From positions 1-41,218 of IMG/VR virus record IMGVR_UViG_3300020179_000065: DNA of 41,218 bases. The stretch is one strand, 5' to 3'. The notes below the pieces were generated by a model. The model made no database searches. It was not told where the DNA came from and saw nothing but the letters and a program-made list of their open reading frames with translations. Shown piece after piece: positions 19,047 through 26,702 of this stretch. The DNA comes from a virus. Each line of letters begins with the position of its first letter. The first letter of the stretch is position 1. The position numbers and the translations under genes are program-made.

Positions 19047-19926
19047 GCCGGAAGTTCGGATTCACCTCGCCCTTCGGCGTGGGGTTCAACTCGGGACGTC
19101 CTTTGGGTGCCGCGTCCTTCCCACGATTGCTCAATACCTGCGGGGGAAGCCGCATCGCCGTAGCGTCTAACTCAGGCATCGGAGCGGGCGGGTCCGGAGG
19201 CGGCGCGGGCGGGCCAGGAGGCGGCGAAGAAGCTGGAATCACCGACTCACGCTTTGCCGCCTCTGCACGCTGCGCCTGCACATAAGCACGCTGCGCGTTG
19301 TCTGATTCTTCAATCGCCGTGTTCGCCTTCAACAGCGAATCGACCTGATCCTTGAAAATCGTCGGATCACCCACCGTGCGCTTCTCACGCTCGGCCTTAA
19401 CCTCAATCAAACGACCCTCAAGCCGCGCGATCTCAACGTCCAAATCGTCAATCGACTTGCGAACGATGTTGTCGGCTTCATCCTGAAGCTGCTGCGTCAA
19501 ATCGCCGTAGGCTTCAAACGCCAACGTCAACGACGAACGTGCCCACTCGTTGCGAATCATCTCACGCAACGCGGTTGCCTTCGTGACTTTGATAGGCGTG
19601 CCGTCCTCTAAGACCTCACCCGTGGCGATGAACTTCTCACGGCGCAAATCCAAATCACCGATCTGGATAATGGCGTGCGAAATCACCTCGATACGAAAGC
19701 GGTCGAAGTAGTCTAAGGCTGCGGCTCGGGACATATTGCCGTCCTCAGTAGCCTCATCCTTAGACTCTTCGATCACTTCGGCGGCGTAGCGGTGAACTTG
19801 CGTTTCTTCAACAGGTAACAATGGCCTGATGGTGATATTCAAATCACCAATCTGAAACGTATGCTCATTCTTGCCGAAAGTCTCAAGCGGCTCAAGAGCC
19901 TGCTTCAAGTGCGAGAGTGAAATCAA
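19039..19926 (-). CDS. Putative tail assembly chaperone
   Basis: 295 residues with a TTG start at 19926; the ribosome site is weak (GAAAG about 9 bases upstream). Residues 20-45 (TFQIGDLNITIRPLLPVEET) resemble the opening of phage tail chaperones, which begin with a small beta domain and continue as helices. The middle has a helical pair (IARLEGRLIEVKAEREKRTV). The end is a proline-rich linker with repeated PPPGPPAPPPDPPAP, then a basic tail. Its place between the tube and tape measure genes is typical. The assignment comes mainly from position. Confidence 0.6.
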   Translation of the reverse strand: MISLSHLKQALEPLETFGKNEHTFQIGDLNITIRPLLPVEETQVHRYAAEVIEESKDEATEDGNMSRAAALDYFDRFRIEVISHAIIQIGDLDLRREKFIATGEVLEDGTPIKVTKATALREMIRNEWARSSLTLAFEAYGDLTQQLQDEADNIVRKSIDDLDVEIARLEGRLIEVKAEREKRTVGDPTIFKDQVDSLLKANTAIEESDNAQRAYVQAQRAEAAKRESVIPASSPPPGPPAPPPDPPAPMPELDATAMRLPPQVLSNRGKDAAPKGRPELNPTPKGEVNPNFRRG

Positions 19927-19946
19927 AGCAGTTGTTCTTTCAGTTG

Positions 19947-20735
19947 TTATACGGCAGCGGGATTCACGCCTAGAAGCCCGTTGTTATTGTTGAGAATACC
20001 AGCGAGACTTGCTGCGCTATCGCTTAAAGTTTTGCCATACTGAATCGAGCCGTACTGACCAATGGTCGGGTCGTTGCCCGTCTGCATGAACTCGCCGTAC
20101 ACGCTAGAAAAGTCATGCACGTCGGTCGCAGAGAAATCTCCGGTTTCAGAGATAAGCGCCGCGTCCTTGCCTACGCTTGCCGACCAAGACTCCCACCAGC
20201 AGGCTTCGTACATGGTCACGAGGATACGGTGCGTGCCATCCACGTTACCGTTCGGACCCCAAGACTTGCCGTAAGCAAGGGGCTTGGTCGTGTTGGCGTC
20301 GCCGATTTCAACGTCGGCGATGGTGCTGAACACGATTTGCTGAAGTACGTCGAACGGCCAACGGTGATGGCGAAGCGAACGCACAGGACCGGAAACGCCA
20401 CCCGCATAACCCGTAGACTGCCAGAGATTGCTCAAGTAGAGCAACGTGCGCTCGGTATTGACCTTCATAGGTTCGGTCTTTCCCGGCACCAACTCAGCGA
20501 TGATATCGCCGAAACCGATGCTCGCCACAGGCTCCGTGGTACGGCTGTCAGAAGGATTCAACGTGCCAAGCACGCCGATTTGATACAACTGACCGCTGTT
20601 TTGAGCGCCGTAGGCAGGCGCTAGAACTCGAATCTTTTGGCTGACAACCGCGCGAGTATTTGGCGAAGTGCCATACTTGTAAATATAAGAAGTGCCCTGT
20701 GCAGGGCCATTCGGATTCAGGTCATTGTTAGCCAC
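19947..20735 (-). CDS. Probable tail tube protein
   Basis: 262 residues with a GTG start, supported by GGAG eight bases upstream. It is a soluble, beta-rich protein with no signal peptide or coiled coil (for example YQIGVLGTLNPSDSRTTEPV, RILVTMYEACWWESW). It is the first gene of the minus-strand tail operon, directly before the chaperone pair and the tape measure, where tube subunits normally lie. No sheath gene is visible in this window. A different minor structural role is possible. Confidence 0.5.
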   Translation of the reverse strand: MANNDLNPNGPAQGTSYIYKYGTSPNTRAVVSQKIRVLAPAYGAQNSGQLYQIGVLGTLNPSDSRTTEPVASIGFGDIIAELVPGKTEPMKVNTERTLLYLSNLWQSTGYAGGVSGPVRSLRHHRWPFDVLQQIVFSTIADVEIGDANTTKPLAYGKSWGPNGNVDGTHRILVTMYEACWWESWSASVGKDAALISETGDFSATDVHDFSSVYGEFMQTGNDPTIGQYGSIQYGKTLSDSAASLAGILNNNNGLLGVNPAAV

Positions 20736-20774
20736 GGGTCTACTCCGGCGTTAGTGCTACATCGTTTGTGGGCC

Positions 20775-20780
20775 TATAAT
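20775..20780 (+). promoter_or_regulatory. Possible -10 element for the thermonuclease gene
   Basis: An exact TATAAT lies 12 bases ahead of the ATG at 20793, in the 57-base gap between two divergent genes. A -35 match is poor (TTAGTG, 18-base spacing). With this spacing the transcript would have almost no leader, and there is no Shine-Dalgarno sequence, so the mRNA may be leaderless, or the match may be chance. Confidence 0.3.
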
Positions 20781-20792
20781 CGTTCTAACGCT

Positions 20793-21161
20793 ATGAACAA
20801 GCCGACACCTTACGTTTACCACGGCAACGTGATTTCCAATTATGACGGCGACACGCTGATTGCCGACTTGGACCTCGGCATGGGCGTCCGCATGAAAGCT
20901 AATTGCCGCCTACTCGGACTCGATGCGCCCGAGATTAAGGGCAAAACCGCAAACGAAAAAGCCGCCGCCGTTGCAGCGAAGCAACGACTAGCGGCTTTAC
21001 TCGCATCTGCACCACTCGTATTTCACTCATGCGCCAAACCCGATAAGTACGGGCGGCTTCTGGTGAAGATTTGGGCGGGTGCTGTTTGCGTGAACGACGT
21101 CATGCTCGCCGAAGGGCACGCAATCCCTTATGACGGCGGCGCGAAAGAATCGACGTTTTAG
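20793..21161 (+). CDS. Thermonuclease-family (SNase) nuclease
   Basis: 122 residues. The staphylococcal nuclease core is clear: NYDGDTLIADLDLG (Ca2+-binding Asp of the DGDT motif at 18-21), then CRLLGLDAPE with Arg39, Asp44 and Glu47 at the spacing of catalytic Arg35, Asp40 and Glu43, and YGRLLVKIW with Arg88 matching Arg87. All active-site residues are present, so an active phosphodiesterase on DNA or RNA is expected. There is no signal peptide, so it acts in the infected cell unless exported otherwise. It is a lone plus-strand gene between minus-strand genes and overlaps the histone-like gene at its 3' end by 4 nt. The frame is open further upstream, but conservation starts at this ATG. Confidence 0.88.
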   Translation: MNKPTPYVYHGNVISNYDGDTLIADLDLGMGVRMKANCRLLGLDAPEIKGKTANEKAAAVAAKQRLAALLASAPLVFHSCAKPDKYGRLLVKIWAGAVCVNDVMLAEGHAIPYDGGAKESTF

Positions 21162-21367
21162 GCGTCGGTCTTCGCAGGCTTCGCCGCCTTGCGAGTCTCG
21201 CTCACGCTCTTCTTGAGCGCGGCCAAAGCCTTCTGGCTCTCCGTCGCCACCTTACGCAGACGAGTGCCCGGAACGCCCGTCTTGCCGCCGTCGAACTTCG
21301 ACGCATCTTCCTTCGCGGAATTCAGATTCGCAATCACCGCATCAATCTGCTCAACAAAAGTCGCCAT
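21158..21367 (-). CDS. Histone H1-like (Hc1-type) DNA-binding protein
   Basis: 69 residues from the ATG at 21367, chosen over 21379 because GGAG lies six bases ahead of it. The sequence FVEQIDAVIANLNSAKEDAS, the PGTRLRK motif, a helical LAALKKSVSETRKAA and the lysine/alanine end KPAKTDA match the short Hc1-like domain (GTRxRK and RK near the end) found in bacterial and some phage nucleoid proteins. It would bind and compact DNA, phage or host. It stands alone, with its stop overlapping the end of the thermonuclease gene. Confidence 0.7.
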   Translation of the reverse strand: MATFVEQIDAVIANLNSAKEDASKFDGGKTGVPGTRLRKVATESQKALAALKKSVSETRKAAKPAKTDA

Positions 21368-21485
21368 GACAATCTCCATAGGTTAGAGGAACACCCCGAT
21401 CACTCGATCAGGTAGGTACGCCCAAAAATATACCATGCGGCGTCGATTCTCGGCCCCCCGAGAAACATCGCCCCAATCAGGCCAA

Positions 21486-21980
21486 TCAAACATCGTCCAA
21501 GTCCCCACGTTGTAACCGCTCAAGGACCAAAAGACGATACACCACACGGTCCACCCAATCCGTCATGCGCTCATTAGGCAAGCGGGGGACGACCGATTCG
21601 GCACGATTAAACGACTCCAACGCCTCTGCCAACTGCGCCGTAAATGCAACCTCGTCGATGGGCACCTTCGGGTCATATCCTGATACCTCACGGCACACGG
21701 CTAAAATCCGTTCGACGCCACGCAACTTCGCCATATCCATCACAAGCGACGGCATGGCGTTGCGAAGCCCAACAATCAAAAGCATCAGGGCTTCTGAATG
21801 TCCCGGCTCCAATAACCGCGTCACACGGAATAACGCCGTGTCCTTCGCCGCCACCATGTACCTCCGAGACTCATTCGTTTCCTTCGGGTTCGGAGATACG
21901 ACCCATTCGCCCTCCGGCAGTTTTTTCATCAAATGCCAGAGATTAGCGAGATATGGGGGAACGGTGAGTAAGCGAGACAT
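21486..21980 (-). CDS. Hypothetical protein
   Basis: 164 residues, not recognised. It is soluble and mainly helical, with hydrophobic helices such as EALMLLIVGLRNAMPSLVMD that are short of a membrane segment. There is no cysteine cluster or known motif. The ribosome site is weak. It is followed, toward lower coordinates, by about 100 bases without a gene that hold a 7-bp hairpin at 21447-21464; no T-run follows closely. Confidence 0.65.
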   Translation of the reverse strand: MSRLLTVPPYLANLWHLMKKLPEGEWVVSPNPKETNESRRYMVAAKDTALFRVTRLLEPGHSEALMLLIVGLRNAMPSLVMDMAKLRGVERILAVCREVSGYDPKVPIDEVAFTAQLAEALESFNRAESVVPRLPNERMTDWVDRVVYRLLVLERLQRGDLDDV

Positions 21981-21986
21981 CTACTA

Positions 21987-22103
21987 CTAATTCATGTTCG
22001 CAGGGATCGGCTTAGGCCGCTTAATCTTCACCACCAAAATCTCACGGCCCGTCTTTCGATCTTCGATCTTACGAGTCTCAACGCCCTGTTTCGTCGTAGC
22101 CAA
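21987..22103 (-). CDS. Small basic protein (TTG start)
   Basis: A 38-residue frame with a TTG start at 22103 begins inside the 3' end of the preceding gene and ends just before the 164-residue gene. Its predicted sequence (MATTKQGVETRKIEDRKTGR, then EILVVKIKRPKPIPAN) is basic and well behaved, and it fills a gap that is otherwise empty in a tightly packed region. There is no strong ribosome site, so it may depend on coupling. It may not be a gene. Confidence 0.4.
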   Translation of the reverse strand: MATTKQGVETRKIEDRKTGREILVVKIKRPKPIPANMN

Positions 22104-22263
22104 CTTCAATCAACCCTAACGCTTGTTCGACTTCACTCGGAGTAAGGACCACCCCCACTCCGTTTTCATCAAGCACCATGACGACCTGCCAACTTGACTC
22201 ATGCACGGCAAACACAGTCAAAGCCGCATCACCGCGATAAATAGTCACCGTAGCGTCATTCAT
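22078..22263 (-). CDS. Small hypothetical protein
   Basis: 61 residues from the ATG at 22263, which overlaps the end of the upstream gene by 8 nt (ATGAATGA). The longer frame starting at 22404 is rejected because it lies inside that gene. The sequence has alternating beta character (ATVTIYRGDAALTVFAV and WQVVMVLDENGVGVVL), then a short helix (PSEVEQALGLI). It is not recognised and looks like a small beta-alpha fold. Confidence 0.65.
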   Translation of the reverse strand: MNDATVTIYRGDAALTVFAVHESSWQVVMVLDENGVGVVLTPSEVEQALGLIEVGYDETGR

Positions 22264-22504
22264 TTTCTTCGTCGCACTCCGGACATTCATCTTCAAGGTC
22301 ATACTTGGTTGTGATGCCGACGCTAACAGCGTTATGGAATAGCTGCGCGTAGTCTCTAGCAACCTTAGAGGCCAAAGGTTCGCCGTTTTCGTCGAAAAGC
22401 ACAACCATTATCTCGAATATCAGCGAGAAATTTTCGGGAGCACCTTTCTCAAAGTGAATCTGCAAGTTCTCTACGGCTTGCGCCAACGTCTTTATTGTGC
22501 TCAT
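22256..22504 (-). CDS. Small hypothetical protein with CPEC end
   Basis: 82 residues, ATG with AAGGGC about five bases upstream. It begins with a helix (IKTLAQAVENLQIHFEKG) and ends in an acidic tail that includes DECPECDEENE, a CxxC pair that might bind metal with a partner. Not recognised. It starts 56 nt inside the preceding gene and overlaps the next by 8 nt, so it belongs to a tightly packed unit of small genes. Confidence 0.65.
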   Translation of the reverse strand: MSTIKTLAQAVENLQIHFEKGAPENFSLIFEIMVVLFDENGEPLASKVARDYAQLFHNAVSVGITTKYDLEDECPECDEENE

Positions 22505-22880
22505 TGTGTGCCCTTCTTTCGTTTTCGCTCAAGGGGCAGCGTTGTGCCGCCTCTAGCAAGATAGAATCTACCCCATACACCGACAAGTCGCCGAAAGGCA
22601 CACCGCATAATCCCGTGTCCCCGATCCACGGGCACGAAAAACAGGCGTCACACGGCAAAGGCTTGCACTCAGGTTTCTCGGCCACGCCAACCGACAAGAC
22701 CGTTAGATGCAGTCCTGATTTTGACAAGTAATGCGCGAGATAGTCCGTTTCGTCCGCGCTCAAGTAAAGCGTGTGAAACGTGTCTATGTTTCCGTGATGC
22801 ACCAGCCATGGATTATCGCCTGGCTGAATCGCAATCGACGTAGACCCGCAGACCTGAACCCGCCTTACTTGTCGTACCAC
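22449..22880 (-). CDS. Cysteine-rich hypothetical protein
   Basis: 143 residues from a GTG at 22880 inside the end of the previous gene; the ribosome site is poor, so the true start could be further in. The middle has a cysteine cluster (PECKPLPCDACFSCPW, then GLCGVPF), likely a zinc or other metal site. The last 20 residues overlap the next gene in another frame. Not recognised. Confidence 0.6.
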   Translation of the reverse strand: MVRQVRRVQVCGSTSIAIQPGDNPWLVHHGNIDTFHTLYLSADETDYLAHYLSKSGLHLTVLSVGVAEKPECKPLPCDACFSCPWIGDTGLCGVPFGDLSVYGVDSILLEAAQRCPLSENERRAHNEHNKDVGASRRELADSL

Positions 22881-23149
22881 TTAAGTACGGCCTTGTGCTC
22901 CGCGCTAGGGTATTCCTCGCCGCCATTACAAACCACAAACGGACCTGCCTCGGGCGGCGATAGAAACCCTAAAGCCTTGATCGTGCGGCCATCTTTGCCC
23001 GTCCAGACCAAGTTGTCTTGCTGGAACCCACAAATCGCCAATGCACGATAGGCCAGCGTGACCTTGCTTTCGGGCACCAAGATATTCAGGTGCGCCTTGC
23101 GATTTGGATTCTCGATTTCACGAACTATGTTCTCGACAAGCATATTCAT
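22865..23149 (-). CDS. Hypothetical protein
   Basis: 94 residues, ATG with GGAG seven bases upstream and a 4-nt overlap with the preceding stop. It opens with a helix (MLVENIVREIENPN), then beta-rich sequence (AHLNILVPESKVTLAYRALA). Not recognised. The tight spacing makes a real gene likely. Confidence 0.7.
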   Translation of the reverse strand: MNMLVENIVREIENPNRKAHLNILVPESKVTLAYRALAICGFQQDNLVWTGKDGRTIKALGFLSPPEAGPFVVCNGGEEYPSAEHKAVLKWYDK

Positions 23150-23880
23150 TCGGCCACTCCGTTTCTAACGATCCACCCAAATTGCCGCTCCGGAATGTTC
23201 GAAACCGGAACTACGCAGAAAGGCAACGGACCCACTTGCTCAAAGCGCGCACGCAGCACACCCTCGAAATAAGAAACTGCGGCTTCGACGGGACTGAAAT
23301 CTTCCAACAAGTCCTCGGGGCCATGCACGGTCATCACCCAACGAATGTCGGAATGAAGCGTTGAACGCTTGTAAGCACCCGCGCTCACGCCCAAACGACG
23401 CTCCAACTCAGCCTGAATCGCAGGCGCAAGGCTGCGACGACCTTGTGTGGTCGCAAACGCCAGCCAAGAGAAATAGCGCGCCTTGTCCGGAGGGACGTCG
23501 GCCAAAATCGAAGCGGGCGGGGCTTCAACCACCATCGGTTCCGGAATCTCACCCGCAACGTAACCCTGAACGCTCACGGGCAGATTCGCAGGTTGGGCCA
23601 ACGTAAGTGCAGTCTGCTCGGCTGCATCACGCGCAATCTGAAACCGCGCCTCGATTTCACGAGAAGCGCGTTCCAACATCAAACCCACCAGAATCGGATT
23701 CAACGAATCCGTCACCACGGGTACTGCGGGACGAAAGCCCTCAACAGGCAACGGTTCGTTCGGGTCACGAAACTCAGGAACGTCACCGTCAATCGACGCC
23801 CGCTCAATCACCGCTGCGCGGAACATGGGATTGGCGTTGTGCGTATACAGATCGATTCTAGGGAATGTGTAATCTTTCAT
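23146..23880 (-). CDS. Hypothetical protein
   Basis: 244 residues, ATG with AAGGAACC upstream, overlapping the SWIM-protein stop by 4 nt. It is soluble with no clear motif. A proline/valine-rich linker lies near residue 110-125 (EIPEPMVVEAPPASILADVP) and separates two parts. The C-terminal part (TTQGRRSLAPAIQAELERRL, then a WVMTVHGPEDLLEDF segment) looks folded. The gene is co-transcribed with the SWIM protein and thymidine kinase. I do not recognise the family. Confidence 0.7.
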   Translation of the reverse strand: MKDYTFPRIDLYTHNANPMFRAAVIERASIDGDVPEFRDPNEPLPVEGFRPAVPVVTDSLNPILVGLMLERASREIEARFQIARDAAEQTALTLAQPANLPVSVQGYVAGEIPEPMVVEAPPASILADVPPDKARYFSWLAFATTQGRRSLAPAIQAELERRLGVSAGAYKRSTLHSDIRWVMTVHGPEDLLEDFSPVEAAVSYFEGVLRARFEQVGPLPFCVVPVSNIPERQFGWIVRNGVAE

Positions 23881-24641
23881 GGTTCCTTCTTACCGCCGCC
23901 CAAAACCACCTTTGCCCCCACCTTGATTACACGCTCGGGAACTGCCCAAGGGTCAGGTTGTTCCGACTGCGAAGGCGCTTGACCTCCACCAATCATAATC
24001 CCACCACTCGGAATCTTCGTATTCTGTGACGGCGGCAAAAACGGAGCAGGACGTGAATTCGCAACAGGAGTAATAGGCATAACAGGAGCAACAAGCGCGT
24101 CAGGCGCACGCGAAAGTTTCTCGGCTATGTCCTGAATGTGCTTACACGCTTTCTTGAAAGCGAACGCCTTACAAGAACACGTCCATTGATCATCCGACGT
24201 CCGCGTGACCTCATAGACGCTATCTTTGTCGCCCTTCACCGTCCAACGCTCAGGCTCAGGCTCAGGCGGTTTGACGATTTCGGGCGGCTTGACGAAACCC
24301 GATGGGGGAAGCCCGACAAGTTCACGCGCCGCGTTCGTGACCTCATTAGGTGACGCCACAGACCAATCACCCTTGCGCTCACTAATCTCCAACGCCAACG
24401 CCCGCTGAATCAGGTCCTTAAAATCAGGCAAACCCTCGCCCAAGCCCCCCGGCGCAAAGTTCGGATTGCGTAGCAGCGTTTCTTCCTGCGTCAACATTCG
24501 GGACATCCAAAGCGATTGCCCCGTGCGTGAATTCTTGCAGCCCGAGTTCTGGCACGCGGCGCAAAACGTCTGCTTGAATTGTTCGGGCGAACTTTTCTGG
24601 TGCTCGCCCGAATAGCATTGGTTGAAAAGATCAGGCAACAT
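23877..24641 (-). CDS. SWIM zinc-finger protein with N-terminal cysteine cluster
   Basis: 254 residues, ATG 11 nt inside the end of the thymidine kinase gene. A SWIM motif is visible at residues 153-168: WTCSCKAFAFKKACKHI, with Cys155, Cys157, Cys166 and His168 (CxCx8CxH). SWIM fingers bind zinc and mediate DNA or protein contacts. A second cluster near residues 27-35 (FCAACQNSGCKNS) is also metal-binding in appearance. A proline-rich linker separates the two, and the C-terminal 80 residues are a proline/glycine-rich flexible tail. The function in the phage is unknown; DNA-related work is likely. Confidence 0.75.
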   Translation of the reverse strand: MLPDLFNQCYSGEHQKSSPEQFKQTFCAACQNSGCKNSRTGQSLWMSRMLTQEETLLRNPNFAPGGLGEGLPDFKDLIQRALALEISERKGDWSVASPNEVTNAARELVGLPPSGFVKPPEIVKPPEPEPERWTVKGDKDSVYEVTRTSDDQWTCSCKAFAFKKACKHIQDIAEKLSRAPDALVAPVMPITPVANSRPAPFLPPSQNTKIPSGGIMIGGGQAPSQSEQPDPWAVPERVIKVGAKVVLGGGKKEP

Positions 24642-25158
24642 ACTTTGACCAGCAGGTTCGACAACGGGCCTCGTAAACGCCGTGTGAACCGACTTCGATC
24701 AAATCTGAACTGCGCGAGAGTTTATACGTCCGATTTGCTTTCACGCCACACTTGCACTTGGCGTTAATCTTCGTGACGCGATCTGCCACGGCCAACAACG
24801 CGGGCATCGGCCCAAACGGTTGCCCCTTGTAGTCCAAGTCCAGCCCCGAACAAATCACGCGCACGCCTTGATCGGCCAAGACATTGACGACAAGTACGAG
24901 TGAATCCGGAAAAAACTGACACTCATCAATGCCCACGACTTTTGCGCCTTTAGACTTCTCCAAGATCACGTCGAGTCCAGCAGTAGACGTAGGGACATTG
25001 ATTGCCGGAAACGTAGCGCCGTCGTGAGTCGCCAAATGCGTTTCGTGGTATCTGGTGTCAATGCTCGGCTTAAAAGCAATCGCCTCGACGCCAATCAAGC
25101 GGCGCACGAGTTCGGTCGTCTTACCCGCGTACATACACCCTGCAATCACTTCGATCAT
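24631..25158 (-). CDS. tdk: Thymidine kinase (type II)
   Basis: 175 residues, the usual size for a TK1-like enzyme. The P-loop GCMYAGKT is at 7-14, the catalytic Glu79 lies in GIDECQFF, and a lasso-type region with TYKLSRSSDL follows. Four cysteines in two pairs (KCKC near 135-137 and CRTC near 166-169) form the structural zinc site. The enzyme phosphorylates thymidine to dTMP with ATP, feeding phage DNA synthesis from salvaged nucleoside. It sits in the accessory operon, 4 nt after the upstream gene and overlapping the SWIM protein. Confidence 0.95.
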   Translation of the reverse strand: MIEVIAGCMYAGKTTELVRRLIGVEAIAFKPSIDTRYHETHLATHDGATFPAINVPTSTAGLDVILEKSKGAKVVGIDECQFFPDSLVLVVNVLADQGVRVICSGLDLDYKGQPFGPMPALLAVADRVTKINAKCKCGVKANRTYKLSRSSDLIEVGSHGVYEARCRTCWSKYVA

Positions 25159-25162
25159 GTTC

Positions 25163-25618
25163 TCACACTAAGTTGAAACCGTCGCCCATGACGACGATTG
25201 GATGACGACCCTCACGGATCAGCAGGGCTACAAGTTCCGCGTTCGGAAGATTCGTGGTAAAGCAATCAGGTGGGCCTAATGGGTCTTTCTTACGAGACCC
25301 TACCCCTCCGACGCGGCACAGGTTCGCATTCCAGCCGATGCATCGCGTTTGGCACTCAGCGTGCTTTTGCTCAATCTGCCTGCCCCTCGCGTGCGGCGAA
25401 GGACCAAGTTGACGAAGCAACGGCTCGAACCAGCCGTGATAAGCGTGGGACAACGCCTCGTTGCTGATTTCACGAACCAGCACCGACCAAGGCGTATTCA
25501 TGAATGACGTAAATCCACCCCAAGGCGCATCCGGTTCGGAGTACGCGATCAGAAGTCGGATTAGCCCTTCTTTGGCGCAGACGAAATCGAGTTCACGGAG
25601 TCTCGGTGTTCCGGACAT
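25163..25618 (-). CDS. Hypothetical protein
   Basis: 151 residues starting 58 nt inside the preceding zinc-ribbon gene; the ATG at 25618 has only a distant GGGGA, so a later start is possible. The sequence is soluble with several cysteines spread out (HAECQTRCIGWNANLCRVGG) and no recognised domain. It ends four bases before the thymidine kinase start. Confidence 0.6.
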   Translation of the reverse strand: MSGTPRLRELDFVCAKEGLIRLLIAYSEPDAPWGGFTSFMNTPWSVLVREISNEALSHAYHGWFEPLLRQLGPSPHARGRQIEQKHAECQTRCIGWNANLCRVGGVGSRKKDPLGPPDCFTTNLPNAELVALLIREGRHPIVVMGDGFNLV

Positions 25619-25788
25619 AGATAGCGTTTATTCCCCGAGACTTCTTTTGGACGTCGCCACAAGGTCTTACCGCAGACCGTACAGGCTACGGCGACCGTAG
25701 CTCCACGTTTACGCGCTAACGGAGGCGGCGTATTGGCAGATGCGTTGAAAGTAGGCGAGAGCAGGTTGATAAGTGCTCGCCAAAACAT
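25561..25788 (-). CDS. Small zinc-ribbon-like protein
   Basis: 75 residues. CTVCGKTLWRRPKEVSGNKR followed by YLCPEH gives a CxxC...CxxH arrangement typical of small zinc ribbons that act as nucleic-acid or protein binders. The N-terminus is hydrophobic (FWRALINLLSP), too short for a membrane segment. The ribosome site is weak. It lies between the methyltransferase cassette and an unknown gene and overlaps the latter by 58 nt. Confidence 0.6.
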   Translation of the reverse strand: MFWRALINLLSPTFNASANTPPPLARKRGATVAVACTVCGKTLWRRPKEVSGNKRYLCPEHRDSVNSISSAPKKG

Positions 25789-25812
25789 AACAACGTAGAA
25801 GCAATAACCCCG

Positions 25813-26142
25813 CTAACGAATAACTGAGACTTGTTTGAAAAACCTTGAAGCCGAACCGAATGTCTTGTCTGAACCGCTGGTGACATAATTCGTGATTTCA
25901 CCGTTGTTGTTAAAAATCCTAGCACCGTCAGTTCTGTTCCAAGTGCCGCCAGCACAATTGGGGAAACGATTGACCGTGTTCGCTTCGCCGTCGTGTACAA
26001 GATTCGCGGGCCAACGACCAATAGGCTGTTTGAAGGTGGTGCCAGCGTCACGCTTGTATCTCCAATTTTCAGAGCCGTCGTGACGTTCAGAACCGTTTTC
26101 TGCGTAGGCTCCACCGTTTAGATTGTCAGACGTGACGATCAT
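25813..26142 (-). CDS. DNA methyltransferase middle-domain module 1 (stand-alone, shortened)
   Basis: 109 residues. The ATG at 26142 overlaps the stop of the motif IV subunit (ATGA). Residues after the start match the centre of the sister module at 27466-28074: NWRYKRDAG, PIGRWPANLV and a terminal GSASRFFKQVSV. In one-piece phage DNA methylases this block lies between motif IV and the C-terminal motif I part, where the target-recognition domain sits. Compared with its two sisters it lacks the front block with TVAQNAL and GALNIDGCR; its ATG falls where the sister has CGG. Over 135 nt it differs from that sister at three bases only, a recent copy or gene conversion. Confidence 0.7.
   Translation of the reverse strand: MIVTSDNLNGGAYAENGSERHDGSENWRYKRDAGTTFKQPIGRWPANLVHDGEANTVNRFPNCAGGTWNRTDGARIFNNNGEITNYVTSGSDKTFGSASRFFKQVSVIR
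26006..26140 (-). repeat. Near-identical 135-bp segment shared by modules 1 and 2 (copy 1)
   Basis: This segment matches 27845-27979 with three mismatches, while the rest of the two genes has diverged or differs. It ends at the base following the ATG of module 1. This marks recent duplication or gene conversion. Confidence 0.9.
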
Positions 26143-26702
26143 ATTGGCTTTCTTGCGACGATGATTGGTTCCCAAGCGGGCTTTAATGCGGTGCCGTAAC
26201 CGGACCATTGCCGAGCGGCATCGGTCGCGGGTGCGGTGATGTTGATGGGTTGATGCTCTTGCCCCTGATCCATTGCGCGATCAAATGCTTTGCCACCTTT
26301 GACCTGCGATTTAGGTCGGTCGTTTGCTGACACGCCCACCACCTCTCGCTCCGCTCCCGCCGCCTTGTCAATCGCCTTACTGACGTCCATGGACTTCGGG
26401 AAGCCTGATCCGTAAGTCCAAGCATGGACTTCAAAACCCACGAATCCCGATTTTTTCAGGGCTTGGGTCATCCGATGAAAAGTTCTCGTGCCTGAGAAGG
26501 CTTTGATAACGCCGTTAGGCTTTAGAATCCTAAAGCATTCGCCCCAAAGTTCGGGTGAATAAGCGATTCCGGTCGAGTCCCACCCTTTACCCATGAAGCC
26601 CAATTCATACGGGGGGTCTGAAACTACGGCGTCTACTGAGTTTGGCGATAGGTCTTTGAGTTTGACTAGGCTATCGCCGAGAATCAGTCTAACGGTGTTC
26701 AT
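26139..26702 (-). CDS. Split DNA methyltransferase, subunit with motif IV (DPPY)
   Basis: 187 residues. Catalytic motif IV is at 29-32 in SVDAVVSDPPYELGFMGKGW, followed by a 'FRILKPNGVIKAFSG' segment and a helix (FHRMTQALKKSGF). It ends with ALKPAWEPIIVARKPI, just where one-piece phage methylases continue into the conserved 'GALNIDGCR' block. The SAM-binding motif I and the HPTVKP segment are missing and are found in the preceding gene. So this protein alone is unlikely to methylate DNA. Joined to both neighbours by 4-nt overlaps. Confidence 0.85.
   Translation of the reverse strand: MNTVRLILGDSLVKLKDLSPNSVDAVVSDPPYELGFMGKGWDSTGIAYSPELWGECFRILKPNGVIKAFSGTRTFHRMTQALKKSGFVGFEVHAWTYGSGFPKSMDVSKAIDKAAGAEREVVGVSANDRPKSQVKGGKAFDRAMDQGQEHQPINITAPATDAARQWSGYGTALKPAWEPIIVARKPI

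Noticed and set aside
21447-21464. TTCTCGG-CCCC-CCGAGAA hairpin as the terminator of the 164-residue gene
   Set aside because: The nearest T-run on the minus strand is about 17 bases away, too far for an intrinsic terminator. Recorded as structure only.
25716-26114. 132-residue minus-strand frame overlapping methyltransferase module 1
   Set aside because: It is a different frame of the same bases. Module 1 has the conserved GRWPANL and RFF sequences and a coupled start.
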